A stretch of DNA of 64,000 bases from Mesorhizobium sp. Root157 (GTDB lineage: Bacteria; Pseudomonadota; Alphaproteobacteria; Rhizobiales; Rhizobiaceae), in the NCBI RefSeq assembly GCF_001427385.1, contig NZ_LMGJ01000033.1, positions 62,001 through 126,000 on the forward strand, given 5' to 3'. The translations under genes and the position numbers were made by a program. The notes beneath the pieces are model-generated. The model had not been told where the DNA came from, searched no databases, and saw only the letters and a program-made list of their open reading frames with translations. Positions within the stretch are counted from its first letter, which is position 1. Each line of letters opens with the position of its first letter. Shown here piece after piece: positions 46,700-54,845 of this stretch.

Positions 46700-46818
46700 T
46701 CCGCCGAGCCATCCTCCTCCCAGGCTAAGGCGGATACGGTCAGCCTTCACCTCCTCCCGATCGCTGACCGACCCATACGACACCCGCCGGACCTCCTCCC
46801 CCGGCGGGTGTTGTTTTT
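46700..46818 (+). ncRNA. Three-hairpin small RNA with CCTCCTCCC loops (alpha-r14/NfeR1-like)
   Basis: Three successive stem-loops each expose the same anti-Shine-Dalgarno motif CCTCCTCCC. Hairpin 1 (46701-46733: CCGCC/GGCGG plus AGCC/GGCT) has it at 46713-46721. Hairpin 2 (46737-46770, CGGTCAGC/GCTGACCG) has it at 46750-46758. Hairpin 3 (46780-46811, an 11-bp stem ACACCCGCCGG/CCGGCGGGTGT) has it at 46792-46800 and ends in TGTTTTT, a Rho-independent terminator. This architecture matches, from memory, the rhizobial alpha-r14 family (Rfam suhB; NfeR1 of Sinorhizobium meliloti), trans-acting RNAs that pair with ribosome sites of transporter mRNAs. The 5' end is estimated. Confidence 0.82.
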
Positions 46819-46943
46819 CCGGCCCTTCCCCAAAAAGCAATTTCGATCCTGTTGCATGCGGCCATGCCCGAATGCGCACCCGTCAGTGCGGCAAGGAACG
46901 AGCTGGCATTCAAAAACGCCCCGAAATTGCGCGAAACGGCGAT

Positions 46944-46957
46944 TGAAATCGATTTCA
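46944..46957. promoter_or_regulatory. LacI-family operator of the sugar ABC operon
   Basis: TGAAATCGATTTCA is a perfect 14-bp palindrome with a central CG, typical of LacI/GalR operators, 49 bases before the binding-protein ATG. The natural ligand protein is the LacI regulator encoded at 51587-52606 in the same operon. Confidence 0.75.
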
Positions 46958-47005
46958 TTTCAATCTAAGCTTTCTCCACAGTTGAGCTTCCGGGAGGATA
47001 TCTAC

Positions 47006-48031
47006 ATGAAAAAGTCGCTTGTTCTGTCAGCCGTCGCCGCCACGGCGATCGCCTTCTCCGCACTCTCCGCTTACGCCAAGGACGTCAAGATCGGCCTGTC
47101 GAACGGCTGGGTCGGCTCCGAATGGCGCACGCAAATGATCGACGAGGCCAAGGCCGCCGCCGAGAAGTGGAAGGAAAAGGGCATCAACGTCACCGTCGAG
47201 GTGCAAAGCGCCAACGTCGACGTACCCGGCCAGATCGCCCATGTCCGCAACTTCATCAGCGAGGGCGTCGACGCCATCATCATCAATCCGAACAGCCCGA
47301 CCGCCTTCGATCCGGTGTTCGCACAGGCCAAGGAAGCCGGCATTCTCGTCATCGCCACCGACGCCGAAGTGTCGTCGCCCGACGCGCTTTATGTCGGTAT
47401 CGACCAGAAGGCGTGGGGCGCCGCCGGCGCCGAGTGGCTGGCCAAGACCTTGAACGGCAAGGGCAACGTCGTCGCCATCAATGGCGTCGCCGGCCATCCG
47501 GCCAACGAAATGCGCGTTGCCGGCTACAAGGAAGTGTTCGCCAAGCATCCCGACATCAAGCTGGTCAACGAAGTCAACGCCAATTGGGATCAGGCACAGG
47601 GTCAGCAGGCCATGCAGAACCTGCTCGCCACCTATCCCGACATCAACGGCGTGTGGGTTCAGGACGGCATGGCGGCAGGCGCCTGGAAGTCGATCATGGA
47701 CGCAGGCAAGACCGGTTCCATCGCGGCCACCGGCGAAATCCGCAAGGACTTCATCGACATCTGGACGAAGGACAAGCTGAACTCCGGCGCGTCGGTCAAC
47801 CCTCCCGGCGTGATGGCTTCCGCGCTCAACGTCGCGGTGCTGATGCTGCAGGGCAAGGAACTGAAGGAGCCGGCGACGGCTGGCCAGTACAAGAACGCCA
47901 TGTATCTGCCGATCCCCTTCATCGATGGTTCCAACCTGGCGGACGCGGCCAAGGCGCTTGAAGGCAAGCCGGGCTATTACTCCTACACCTCGTCCTTCTC
48001 GATCGAAGACGCCGAAAAGCTCTTCAAGTAG
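47006..48031 (+). CDS. Sugar ABC transporter periplasmic substrate-binding protein
   Basis: A 341-residue periplasmic binding protein of the ribose/galactose (type I) fold. The signal peptide is KKSLVLSAVAATAIAFSALS (cut after AYA). The body has VDAIIINPNSPTAFDPVFAQ and TYPDINGVWVQDGMAAGAWK, typical of the RbsB family. The substrate is not assignable. The start follows GGGAGGATAT. A hairpin after the stop codon may raise its amount relative to the other subunits, and a LacI operator controls the operon. Confidence 0.93.
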   Translation: MKKSLVLSAVAATAIAFSALSAYAKDVKIGLSNGWVGSEWRTQMIDEAKAAAEKWKEKGINVTVEVQSANVDVPGQIAHVRNFISEGVDAIIINPNSPTAFDPVFAQAKEAGILVIATDAEVSSPDALYVGIDQKAWGAAGAEWLAKTLNGKGNVVAINGVAGHPANEMRVAGYKEVFAKHPDIKLVNEVNANWDQAQGQQAMQNLLATYPDINGVWVQDGMAAGAWKSIMDAGKTGSIAATGEIRKDFIDIWTKDKLNSGASVNPPGVMASALNVAVLMLQGKELKEPATAGQYKNAMYLPIPFIDGSNLADAAKALEGKPGYYSYTSSFSIEDAEKLFK

Positions 48032-48050
48032 GCTCCCTCCCGGGACGGAC

Positions 48051-48075
48051 GCGCGGATCCCCGACTGATCCGCGC
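48051..48075 (+). terminator. Intercistronic stem-loop after the binding-protein gene
   Basis: GCGCGGATC and GATCCGCGC pair perfectly around 7 bases in the 72-base gap before the ATPase gene. There is no U-tract, so mRNA stabilisation or partial termination that favours the binding protein is likelier than full termination. Confidence 0.6.
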
Positions 48076-48103
48076 GCCCGACTGCCATTCACGGGACGCT
48101 CAA

Positions 48104-49606
48104 ATGATCAAGCTGAAACTCAACGGCGTCAGCAAGGCTTACGGCGCAACGAAGGCGCTTAGCCATGCCGATCTCGAGATCGAGGCTGGCGAGGTGCATG
48201 TGCTGCTCGGCTCGAACGGGTCCGGCAAGAGCACGCTCTCCAAGATCGTCGCCGGCAGCGTCAGGCCCGATGCCGGCGAAATCCTGCTCGACGGCAAACC
48301 GGTCACCATAACCGGGCCGCAATCGGCCAGGTCGCATGGCATCGCCATCTTTTATCAGGAACTTTCGCTTGCCGCGCACCGCACCGTGGCCGAGAACATA
48401 AGCCTTGCCAGCCTGCCCTCACGCGCCGGCATCTTCGTCGACGGCGATGCACTCGAAGAACGCGCGCAACGGTATATGGCGCTGTTCGACGGCGTGACCG
48501 GCGACGGCTTTTCACTGGATGCCGTCATCGAGGACCTGCGCGCCGACCAGCGCCAACTGGTCGAGATCATCAAAGCGCTCGCCATCGAGGCTTCGGTCAT
48601 CATCTTCGATGAAGCAACCTCGGCGCTGGACAGGGCGCAGGTGGAACGTTTCTTCGAAATCCTGCGCGCCCTCAAGCAGAAAGGGCGCAGCATCATCTTC
48701 ATCTCGCATCGCATGGACGAGATCTTCGCCATCGGCGACCGAGCCACCGTCATTCGCGACGGCCAGATCGTCGGCACCAAGCGCATTGCCGACACCAGCC
48801 CGTCCGAAATCATCACCATGATGGTCGGCGGCCATGACGAAACCGACGCAAAAGCCGTCGAGCATCATGCCCCCACCGGTGCCGCCGCGCTGGCGCTTTC
48901 GGTCAAAAACCTCGGAGGCCGAGGCTTTGGCGACGTCAGCTTCGATGTCCGCAAAGGCGAAATCCTCGGCTTCGGCGGTCTCCACGGACAAGGCCAGTCG
49001 GCGGTGCTGAAGGCGCTGTTCGGCGCAGCGCCTCCGACCTCCGGCAGCGTCGAACTCGACGGGAAGCCGCTCAACCCGGCAAACCCGCGCGCAATGATCC
49101 GGCAAGGGGTCGCCTATGTTTCCGGCGACCGCGCCAGGGAAGGCGTCGTCACCGGCCGGCCGATCCTCGAAAACGTCATGCCGATCCACTATCTGCGCGA
49201 CCGCATGATCCTTGCCCACCCACCCGCTTCCGCCCGCAAGGCGTTGCCCGCGCTGCAGGCGCTGCGCACCAAATTCGCCGGCCTGGGCTTTCCCATCAGT
49301 TCGCTTTCCGGCGGCAACCAGCAAAAGGTGGTGATCGCGCGCTGGCTGATCGACCGCCCTGCCGTGCTCCTGCTCGACGACCCGACCAAGGGCATCGACC
49401 TTTCGGCCAAGGCCGATCTTTTCGCGCTGATCCGCAAGCTGGCCGAGGAGGGCATGGGCATCGTGCTCTATGCGTCTGAAGATGCCGAGTTGCTCGACAA
49501 TGCCGACCGCATCCTGGTCTTCAACGGCGGAGCCGTCCGCCGCGAGCTGACCGGCACGGCGCGCACACGCTACAACCTCTACCAGGCCGCATACGAGGCC
49601 GCATGA
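48104..49606 (+). CDS. Sugar ABC transporter ATP-binding protein (double ABC, RbsA/XylG type)
   Basis: A 500-residue fused duplicate ATPase. The N-terminal half has Walker A GSNGSGKST and a Walker B region IIFDEATSALD. The C-terminal half has no proper Walker A (GLHGQGQSAVLKAL), which is typical of the second domain of RbsA-like proteins, but keeps the signature LSGGNQQKVVIARWL and Walker B LLLDDPTKGID. It powers import with the two permeases that follow. The 4-base overlap with the next gene shows translational coupling. Confidence 0.93.
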   Translation: MIKLKLNGVSKAYGATKALSHADLEIEAGEVHVLLGSNGSGKSTLSKIVAGSVRPDAGEILLDGKPVTITGPQSARSHGIAIFYQELSLAAHRTVAENISLASLPSRAGIFVDGDALEERAQRYMALFDGVTGDGFSLDAVIEDLRADQRQLVEIIKALAIEASVIIFDEATSALDRAQVERFFEILRALKQKGRSIIFISHRMDEIFAIGDRATVIRDGQIVGTKRIADTSPSEIITMMVGGHDETDAKAVEHHAPTGAAALALSVKNLGGRGFGDVSFDVRKGEILGFGGLHGQGQSAVLKALFGAAPPTSGSVELDGKPLNPANPRAMIRQGVAYVSGDRAREGVVTGRPILENVMPIHYLRDRMILAHPPASARKALPALQALRTKFAGLGFPISSLSGGNQQKVVIARWLIDRPAVLLLDDPTKGIDLSAKADLFALIRKLAEEGMGIVLYASEDAELLDNADRILVFNGGAVRRELTGTARTRYNLYQAAYEAA

Positions 49607-50598
49607 TGACGATGGCCTCCGCCCCTGCCCGCCCCCAAAGCCGCAGCGCCCTGAAACGGACGTTCGAGCGCTATCCGTTCCTGCCGGCGCTGATCATCCT
49701 GGTCGTGCTGATCGTTCTGAACGGCTGGTTCCAGCCGCGCAGCCTGTCGTTCGTCGGCATCACCGGCCTGATCAAGACCTATCTGGCACTGATGCTGCTG
49801 GCGGTCGCCCAGACTTACGTGATCTATGCAGGCGACATCGACCTGTCCGCCGGCGCCATCGTCTCCCTGGTCAATGTCGTTGTCGTCGGCTTCATGGCGC
49901 AATGGGGCGGCGACGGCCTGACAATCCTCGCCGCGCTGGGCCTCGGCCTTGCAACAGGCCTCGCCTGCGGTCTCGTCAACGGCATCGTGGTCGCGGCCCT
50001 GCGCCTGCAAGCCATCGTCGCCACCTTCGCCACCTCGATCTTCTTCACCGGCCTTGCCCTCTATATCCAGCCGGTGGCCGGCACGCCGGCGCCGACCCTG
50101 TTCTGGCGCACCTATGGCGGCCGCATCCTCGACATTCCGTTCGTCTTCTACGTAGTCGTCGCCTTTGCCATCCTGCTTGTTGTGCTGGTTCGCACGCGCC
50201 TGACGCTCAGGCTGCTTGCGGTCGGTGACGGCCAGCAGGAAGCCTTCCAGAGCGGCTTGCCGGTCACTGCCGTCCGCATCGGCGGCTATGCCTTGTGCGG
50301 CGTGTTCGCAGCGCTCGCCGCCTTCTGCATCACCGGCGATACGGCGAGCGGCGACCCGCTGGTTGGCGGCAAGATGACGCTGTTTTCCATCGCCGCGGTG
50401 GTGCTGGGCGGCAGCGCACTGGCCGGCGGCTACGGCACCGTGGTCGGATCGGTCATCGGCGCCCTCATCATCGGTTTCATCAACTCGCTGGTGTTCTTCG
50501 TCGGCACGCCGTCGGAATGGCAGAACCTCGTGCAAGGCCTGGCCATCCTGTTGGCACTGATGGCCGGCGTGCTGGTCGGGCGGGGGGCACGCGCATGA
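49603..50598 (+). CDS. Sugar ABC transporter permease (RbsC/XylH type)
   Basis: A 331-residue inner-membrane permease with 8-10 helices. Family marks are VIYAGDIDLSAGAIVSLVNV and VVLGGSALAGGYGTVVGSVI. It forms the channel together with the next, related permease. Overlaps of 4 bases on both sides tie it into the operon. Confidence 0.92.
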   Translation: MMTMASAPARPQSRSALKRTFERYPFLPALIILVVLIVLNGWFQPRSLSFVGITGLIKTYLALMLLAVAQTYVIYAGDIDLSAGAIVSLVNVVVVGFMAQWGGDGLTILAALGLGLATGLACGLVNGIVVAALRLQAIVATFATSIFFTGLALYIQPVAGTPAPTLFWRTYGGRILDIPFVFYVVVAFAILLVVLVRTRLTLRLLAVGDGQQEAFQSGLPVTAVRIGGYALCGVFAALAAFCITGDTASGDPLVGGKMTLFSIAAVVLGGSALAGGYGTVVGSVIGALIIGFINSLVFFVGTPSEWQNLVQGLAILLALMAGVLVGRGARA

Positions 50599-51590
50599 GC
50601 GACGCCGCCACGCCCTCTCACTCCCCCGCCGCTGCCGCGCGCATCGTCGAGTTCGCGAAGCAGCCGCTGGTGGTGGCGCTGATCCTGGTCGCCGCCCTGC
50701 TCTATCTGGGCGAAACGCTGTCGCCGGGCTTTGCCTCGGGTCAGCAGATCATGCGCCTGCTGATCGTGGCTGCCCTGCTGGGCATCGTCGCCGCCGGCCA
50801 GAACCTGGTCGTCCTCGGCGGCCGCGAAGGCATCGACCTCTCCGTCGGCGGCGTGGTGTCGCTGAGCGCCATCGTCGCCGGGAACCTGATGGCGGGCGAA
50901 AATGCCGGCATCCCGCTGGCGATCGTCGCCTGCATCGCCACGGGCGCCCTTTTCGGCCTGTTCAACGGCATCGGCGTGACGCTGCTGCGCATTCCGCCTC
51001 TGGTGATGACGCTCGGCATGCTCGGCGTTCTCCAGGGCCTGCTCGTCGTCATTCGCCAGGGCATCCCGTCGGGCCGCGCCGCACCCGGCCTCGCCGACTT
51101 CGTCTCGCAGCCATTCCTGTTCGGTGTGCCGGGTATTTTGTGGCTGTGGGTGGTCATCGGGCTTTTGATGGCTTTCCTGCTTGGCCGCACCGTGTTCGGC
51201 CACCGCATCTATGCCATCGGCTCCAACGAGCAGGCGGCCTACATGGCAGGCGTTCCGGTCAAGGCGGCGCGCATTGCGCTATTCGTGCTGTCCGGCGTCT
51301 TTGCGGCAATCGCCGGCATCTGCCTGCTCGGCTATTCGGGTTCCTCTTTCGCCAATGTCGGCGAGCAGTACATGCTGCCCTCCATCATCGCGGTGGTGTT
51401 CGGCGGCACGCCGCTCTCCGGCGGCAAGGGCGGCTACACCGGAACGATGGCGGGGGCGCTGCTGCTGGTCATCCTGCAAAGCATACTGGTCACCATCAAT
51501 ATCGATGAGTCGGGCCGCCAGATGGTGTTTGGCATCACGCTTCTTGTGCTGATGCTGTTCTACGGCCGCGGCCGCTCGATGCGCGCATGA
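50595..51590 (+). CDS. Sugar ABC transporter permease (second, RbsC type)
   Basis: A 331-residue permease paralogous to the preceding one: VVLGGREGIDLSVGGVVSLS and VVFGGTPLSGGKGGYTGTMA match the same signature sites. Two permease genes point to a heterodimeric channel rather than the RbsC homodimer. ATG 50595 was chosen: it overlaps the upstream stop by 4 bases and starts a plausible helical N-terminus, whereas longer frames run through the previous gene in another register. The LacI gene overlaps its end. Confidence 0.92.
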   Translation: MSDAATPSHSPAAAARIVEFAKQPLVVALILVAALLYLGETLSPGFASGQQIMRLLIVAALLGIVAAGQNLVVLGGREGIDLSVGGVVSLSAIVAGNLMAGENAGIPLAIVACIATGALFGLFNGIGVTLLRIPPLVMTLGMLGVLQGLLVVIRQGIPSGRAAPGLADFVSQPFLFGVPGILWLWVVIGLLMAFLLGRTVFGHRIYAIGSNEQAAYMAGVPVKAARIALFVLSGVFAAIAGICLLGYSGSSFANVGEQYMLPSIIAVVFGGTPLSGGKGGYTGTMAGALLLVILQSILVTINIDESGRQMVFGITLLVLMLFYGRGRSMRA

Positions 51591-52606
51591 CCGCCCGTCC
51601 GAAGATCAAGGATATCGCCGAGCGTCTCGGCGTTTCGCCCGCCACCGTATCGCGTGCGCTGGCCGATACCGGACTGGTGGCCGAGCCGACGCTGTCGCGC
51701 ATCCGCGAAGCTGCAAGCGCCCTCAACTACCGGCCCAATGTCAGCGCCCGCAATTTGCGCACCCGCCGCTCCATGGCCGTGCTTCTGGTGGTGCGCGATA
51801 TCGGCAACCCGTTCTACCTCGATATCCTGAAAGGCGTGGAGGCTGCGGCGCGCGCCGCCGGCTATTCCGTGCTGATGGGCAATGCCGAGAACGACCCCGC
51901 CCATGAGACGGAATATTTCGACATGCTGCGCGACGGTCATGCCGACGGCATGATTCTGATGACCGGCTCCCTGCCTCCGGGCCAGGCATCGCGCGACCGC
52001 CTACCGCCGGATCTGCCGGTGGTTGTCGCACTGGAAATGATAGAGGACGCGGGTTTTCCCCATGTGCAGATCGACAATGCCGCTGCCGCCCGACAGGCAG
52101 TCGAGCATCTGATCGGCCTCGGCCATCGCCGCATCGCCCACATTTCCGGCCCGGTGCCGGAAGTGATGAGCCTCAAGCGCAGGGAAGGCTACCGCATCGC
52201 CATGCGCGGGGCCGGGCTGGCGGTGCCGGAAGGCTACGAGCAGCGCGGCGACTATCTTTTGCAATCTGGGCGCGATGCCTGCCGCCGGCTGTTTTCGCTT
52301 GCCGAGCCGCCGACCGCGATTTTCCTCGCCAACGACGAAATGGCCTTCGGCGCCATCCACGAACTGCGCCGGATCGGGTGCGACGTGCCCGGCGACGTTT
52401 CCGTTGTCGGCTTCGACGACCTCTATCTCAGCGAAGCCTTCTTTCCGCCGCTGACCACCGTTGCCCAGCCGCGGACAGAAATCGGCAAGCGGGCGATGGG
52501 ATTGCTGCTCGACATGTTCGCTGGCGGCAGCGCGCCGAAACAGCCCCTGGTGCTGGAGACGACGCTCAAGATACGCGGCACCACAGCTGCGCCGAAACAA
52601 GACTGA
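51587..52606 (+). CDS. LacI family transcriptional regulator
   Basis: A 339-residue repressor: N-terminal HTH and hinge (IKDIAERLGVSPATVSRALA, YRPNVSARNLRTRRS) and a periplasmic-binding-fold effector domain (SMAVLLVVRDIGNPFYLDIL to ...GDVSVVGFDDLYLSEAFFPP). It is encoded within the operon it probably represses, through the palindrome at 46944-46957. The inducer is unknown but should be a metabolite of the transported sugar. Confidence 0.94.
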   Translation: MTARPKIKDIAERLGVSPATVSRALADTGLVAEPTLSRIREAASALNYRPNVSARNLRTRRSMAVLLVVRDIGNPFYLDILKGVEAAARAAGYSVLMGNAENDPAHETEYFDMLRDGHADGMILMTGSLPPGQASRDRLPPDLPVVVALEMIEDAGFPHVQIDNAAAARQAVEHLIGLGHRRIAHISGPVPEVMSLKRREGYRIAMRGAGLAVPEGYEQRGDYLLQSGRDACRRLFSLAEPPTAIFLANDEMAFGAIHELRRIGCDVPGDVSVVGFDDLYLSEAFFPPLTTVAQPRTEIGKRAMGLLLDMFAGGSAPKQPLVLETTLKIRGTTAAPKQD

Positions 52607-52619
52607 AAGGACGAGACGA

Positions 52620-53864
52620 ATGGCCGATCTGCCGAAAGCGCAATTGCGGGTAGGGTTCGTGGGCAGCGGCTTCATCGCCCATTTCCATCTCAAGGCGATG
52701 CTGAACGTGCGCAATGTCGAAGTCACCGGCGTCTATAGCCGCAGTGCCGACAAGCGCGCCCACTTCGTCGAGCAGGTCGCCGAACTCGGCCTTGGTCAAT
52801 GCCGCAGCCATGACAGCCTGGAATCTCTCCTGCGCGCCGACGATGTCGATGCGGTCTGGATCCTGTCGCCCAACTATACCCGCCTCGACACGATGCGCGT
52901 CATCCACGCCGAAGTGACGGCGGGGCGCAGCAAGGTCTTTGCCGTCGCTTGCGAAAAGCCGCTGGCGCGCACGGTTGCCGAAGCACGCGAAATGCTGCGG
53001 CTGGCCGAAGACGCCAGGCTCAATCACGGCTATCTGGAAAACCAGGTGTTCTGCACGCCGGTGCTGCGGGGCAAGGAAATCATCTGGCGGCGCGCGGCTT
53101 CGGCCACCGGACGACCCTATCTCGCCCGCGCCGCGGAAGAGCATTCCGGCCCGCACGAACCCTGGTTCTGGCAGGGCGACAAGCAGGGCGGCGGCGTGCT
53201 TTCCGACATGATGTGCCATTCGGTCGAAGTGGCCCGCTATTTGCTCACCGCGCCCGGCGCATCGCGCAATTCGCTGAAGATCAAGTCGGTGAACGGCACC
53301 GTCGCCAACCTCAAATGGACGCGGCCCAACTACGCCGACCAGTTGCGCGCGCGCTTCGGCGCGGAAGTGGATTACCGCAACCGGCCTTCGGAGGACTTCG
53401 CACGCGGCACCATCGCGCTGGAAGACGAGGACGGCAACGAACTGATGATCGAGGCGACGACCTCATGGGCCTATGTCGGGGCCGGTCTGCGCATCCAGCT
53501 CGAACTGCTGGGGCCAGAATATGCGATGGAGTTCAACTCGCTGGCCACCGGGCTCAAGGTGTTCATGTCGCGCGCCGTAACCGGATCGGAGGGCGAGGAC
53601 CTTGTCGAGAAGCAGAACGCCGAGCAGGGCCTGATGCCGGTGCTGGAGGACGAGCCCGGCATCTATGGCTATACCGACGAAAACCGCCACATGGTCGAAT
53701 GCTTCCGCAAAGGCGAAAAGCCGATAGAGACCTTCGAGGACGGGCTAGGTGTGGTCGAGATGCTGATGGGCCTCTATCGCTCGGCCGAGATTGGCGAGAC
53801 GGTCCGTTTCCCGGCGCCTGAACTGGAGCACTACGTGCCGGTTGTCGCCCGCAAGGGTTCGTAA
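52620..53864 (+). CDS. Gfo/Idh/MocA family sugar dehydrogenase
   Basis: A 414-residue NAD(P)-dependent oxidoreductase. The Rossmann motif VGFVGSGFIAHFHLKAML is near the N-terminus and the family EKP motif appears as VACEKPLARTVAEAREML. The alpha/beta C-terminal domain carries DKQGGGVLSDMMCHSVEVAR, with the histidine often involved in catalysis. It follows the transporter and regulator genes with 13 bases, so it most likely oxidises the imported sugar or cyclitol. The product is not assignable. AAAGGACGAG is the ribosome site. Confidence 0.9.
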   Translation: MADLPKAQLRVGFVGSGFIAHFHLKAMLNVRNVEVTGVYSRSADKRAHFVEQVAELGLGQCRSHDSLESLLRADDVDAVWILSPNYTRLDTMRVIHAEVTAGRSKVFAVACEKPLARTVAEAREMLRLAEDARLNHGYLENQVFCTPVLRGKEIIWRRAASATGRPYLARAAEEHSGPHEPWFWQGDKQGGGVLSDMMCHSVEVARYLLTAPGASRNSLKIKSVNGTVANLKWTRPNYADQLRARFGAEVDYRNRPSEDFARGTIALEDEDGNELMIEATTSWAYVGAGLRIQLELLGPEYAMEFNSLATGLKVFMSRAVTGSEGEDLVEKQNAEQGLMPVLEDEPGIYGYTDENRHMVECFRKGEKPIETFEDGLGVVEMLMGLYRSAEIGETVRFPAPELEHYVPVVARKGS

Positions 53865-53876
53865 GGAAAAGACCGG

Positions 53877-54185
53877 TCAGGCCGATCCTGCCGGCCTCAT
53901 CGCCCGCAAATCCTGAACCGGCTTGAAGCGGATCGCCGCCATCAGCGCCGTGCACAGGACATCGATGTCGGTCCGTTCGTTCGGAGACCAGTTGCAAGGG
54001 CAGGCGTTCGGGCCGGAGTGGGTTTCCGCAATCTCGCGATAGATCGAGCCGACCGCCTGTGCGGCAAGCCGCATGACCGCCATAGGCGGCAAGCCGCTGC
54101 GGCTCATGACATGGCAGAATTCGGTCATGATCGTCGCGCGAATATGGGCCTGGGCCTCTTCGTGGCGACGTTCGATCTCCATCAT
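53877..54185 (-). CDS. Small unknown protein, possibly Rhizobiales-specific
   Basis: A 102-residue cytoplasmic protein starting MMEIERRHEEAQAHIRATIM. It is largely helical with two cysteines close together (SGPNACPCNW) that could bind a metal. No family is recognised. It lies between the sugar dehydrogenase and a secreted protein gene and faces the former, so it is not in that operon. An upstream ATG at 54263 gives a cysteine-rich 26-residue extension without support. Confidence 0.55.
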   Translation of the reverse strand: MMEIERRHEEAQAHIRATIMTEFCHVMSRSGLPPMAVMRLAAQAVGSIYREIAETHSGPNACPCNWSPNERTDIDVLCTALMAAIRFKPVQDLRAMRPAGSA

Positions 54186-54306
54186 GTTCGACAAGGTTCG
54201 AAGGCTCCTACATCCGGCGATTGCGGGTTTGCAGAGCCTGCATATTAAAGTAGATAAAAACAATCAAGATTTAATTTCGAAGCTGCCCGCTGAAGCTTCA
54301 GGCGGG

Positions 54307-54774
54307 TTATCCTGCCTTGCAGGCCGCAAAGAACTCGAGGGCGGCTTCGCGGGCACCGTCGAGAGGATATTCCTCAGCACCGTCTTCGATGGTCATGACC
54401 AGCGGTCCAGCCGAGGTGATCAGATCCTGGAAACGAGGATCGAGCGAGGTTTCACCTTCGAGAATGAACAGGTCGTCCATTTCAAGCCGGGTGCCGGTCG
54501 TTGCAACCGGCACTTCGATATCGCCGGCCGAGAACAGAACCTCGACCCCCACCCCGTCTGCCGCGTTGACGGGTTCGTGCTCGACCGTCACCGCAAGCGT
54601 GTCGCCGTTCCCGTCGCAGCGAAACGATATCGGCGCGTAGCCGCTATCCGGCGTCCCATATGCCAGAGTGGCTCCCGGTCCCTCCGCCGGCAAAACGAAC
54701 CAGGACAGATCCTCGGCCGTGGCAGCGGAAGCGGCCATGAGCAATCCGGCGGTGAAAAGAACGGTCGATTTCAC
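54307..54774 (-). CDS. Secreted protein of unknown function
   Basis: A 155-residue protein with a signal peptide (KSTVLFTAGLLMAASAATAE) and an acidic, beta-rich mature part (LSWFVLPAEGPGATLAYGTP, PLVMTIEDGAEEYPLDGARE). Two cysteines (SFRCDGNG and FFAACKAG) may form a disulfide. The mature form is probably periplasmic. No family is recognised. It is flanked by a small unknown gene and a LysR gene on the same strand, both with gaps of 70 bases or more, so co-transcription is uncertain. Confidence 0.75.
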   Translation of the reverse strand: MKSTVLFTAGLLMAASAATAEDLSWFVLPAEGPGATLAYGTPDSGYAPISFRCDGNGDTLAVTVEHEPVNAADGVGVEVLFSAGDIEVPVATTGTRLEMDDLFILEGETSLDPRFQDLITSAGPLVMTIEDGAEEYPLDGAREAALEFFAACKAG

Positions 54775-54845
54775 GAAGTGCCTCCTCGAGTGAACTGCAA
54801 CTATTGCCGCGTCAGAGCGGAACTGCGAGCCCCAAGCGGCATCAA

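Noticed and set aside
46780-46818. Plain terminator for an upstream plus-strand gene
   Set aside because: There is no plus-strand gene upstream; the stem is the third of three hairpins with identical loops and fits better as the 3' end of a small RNA.
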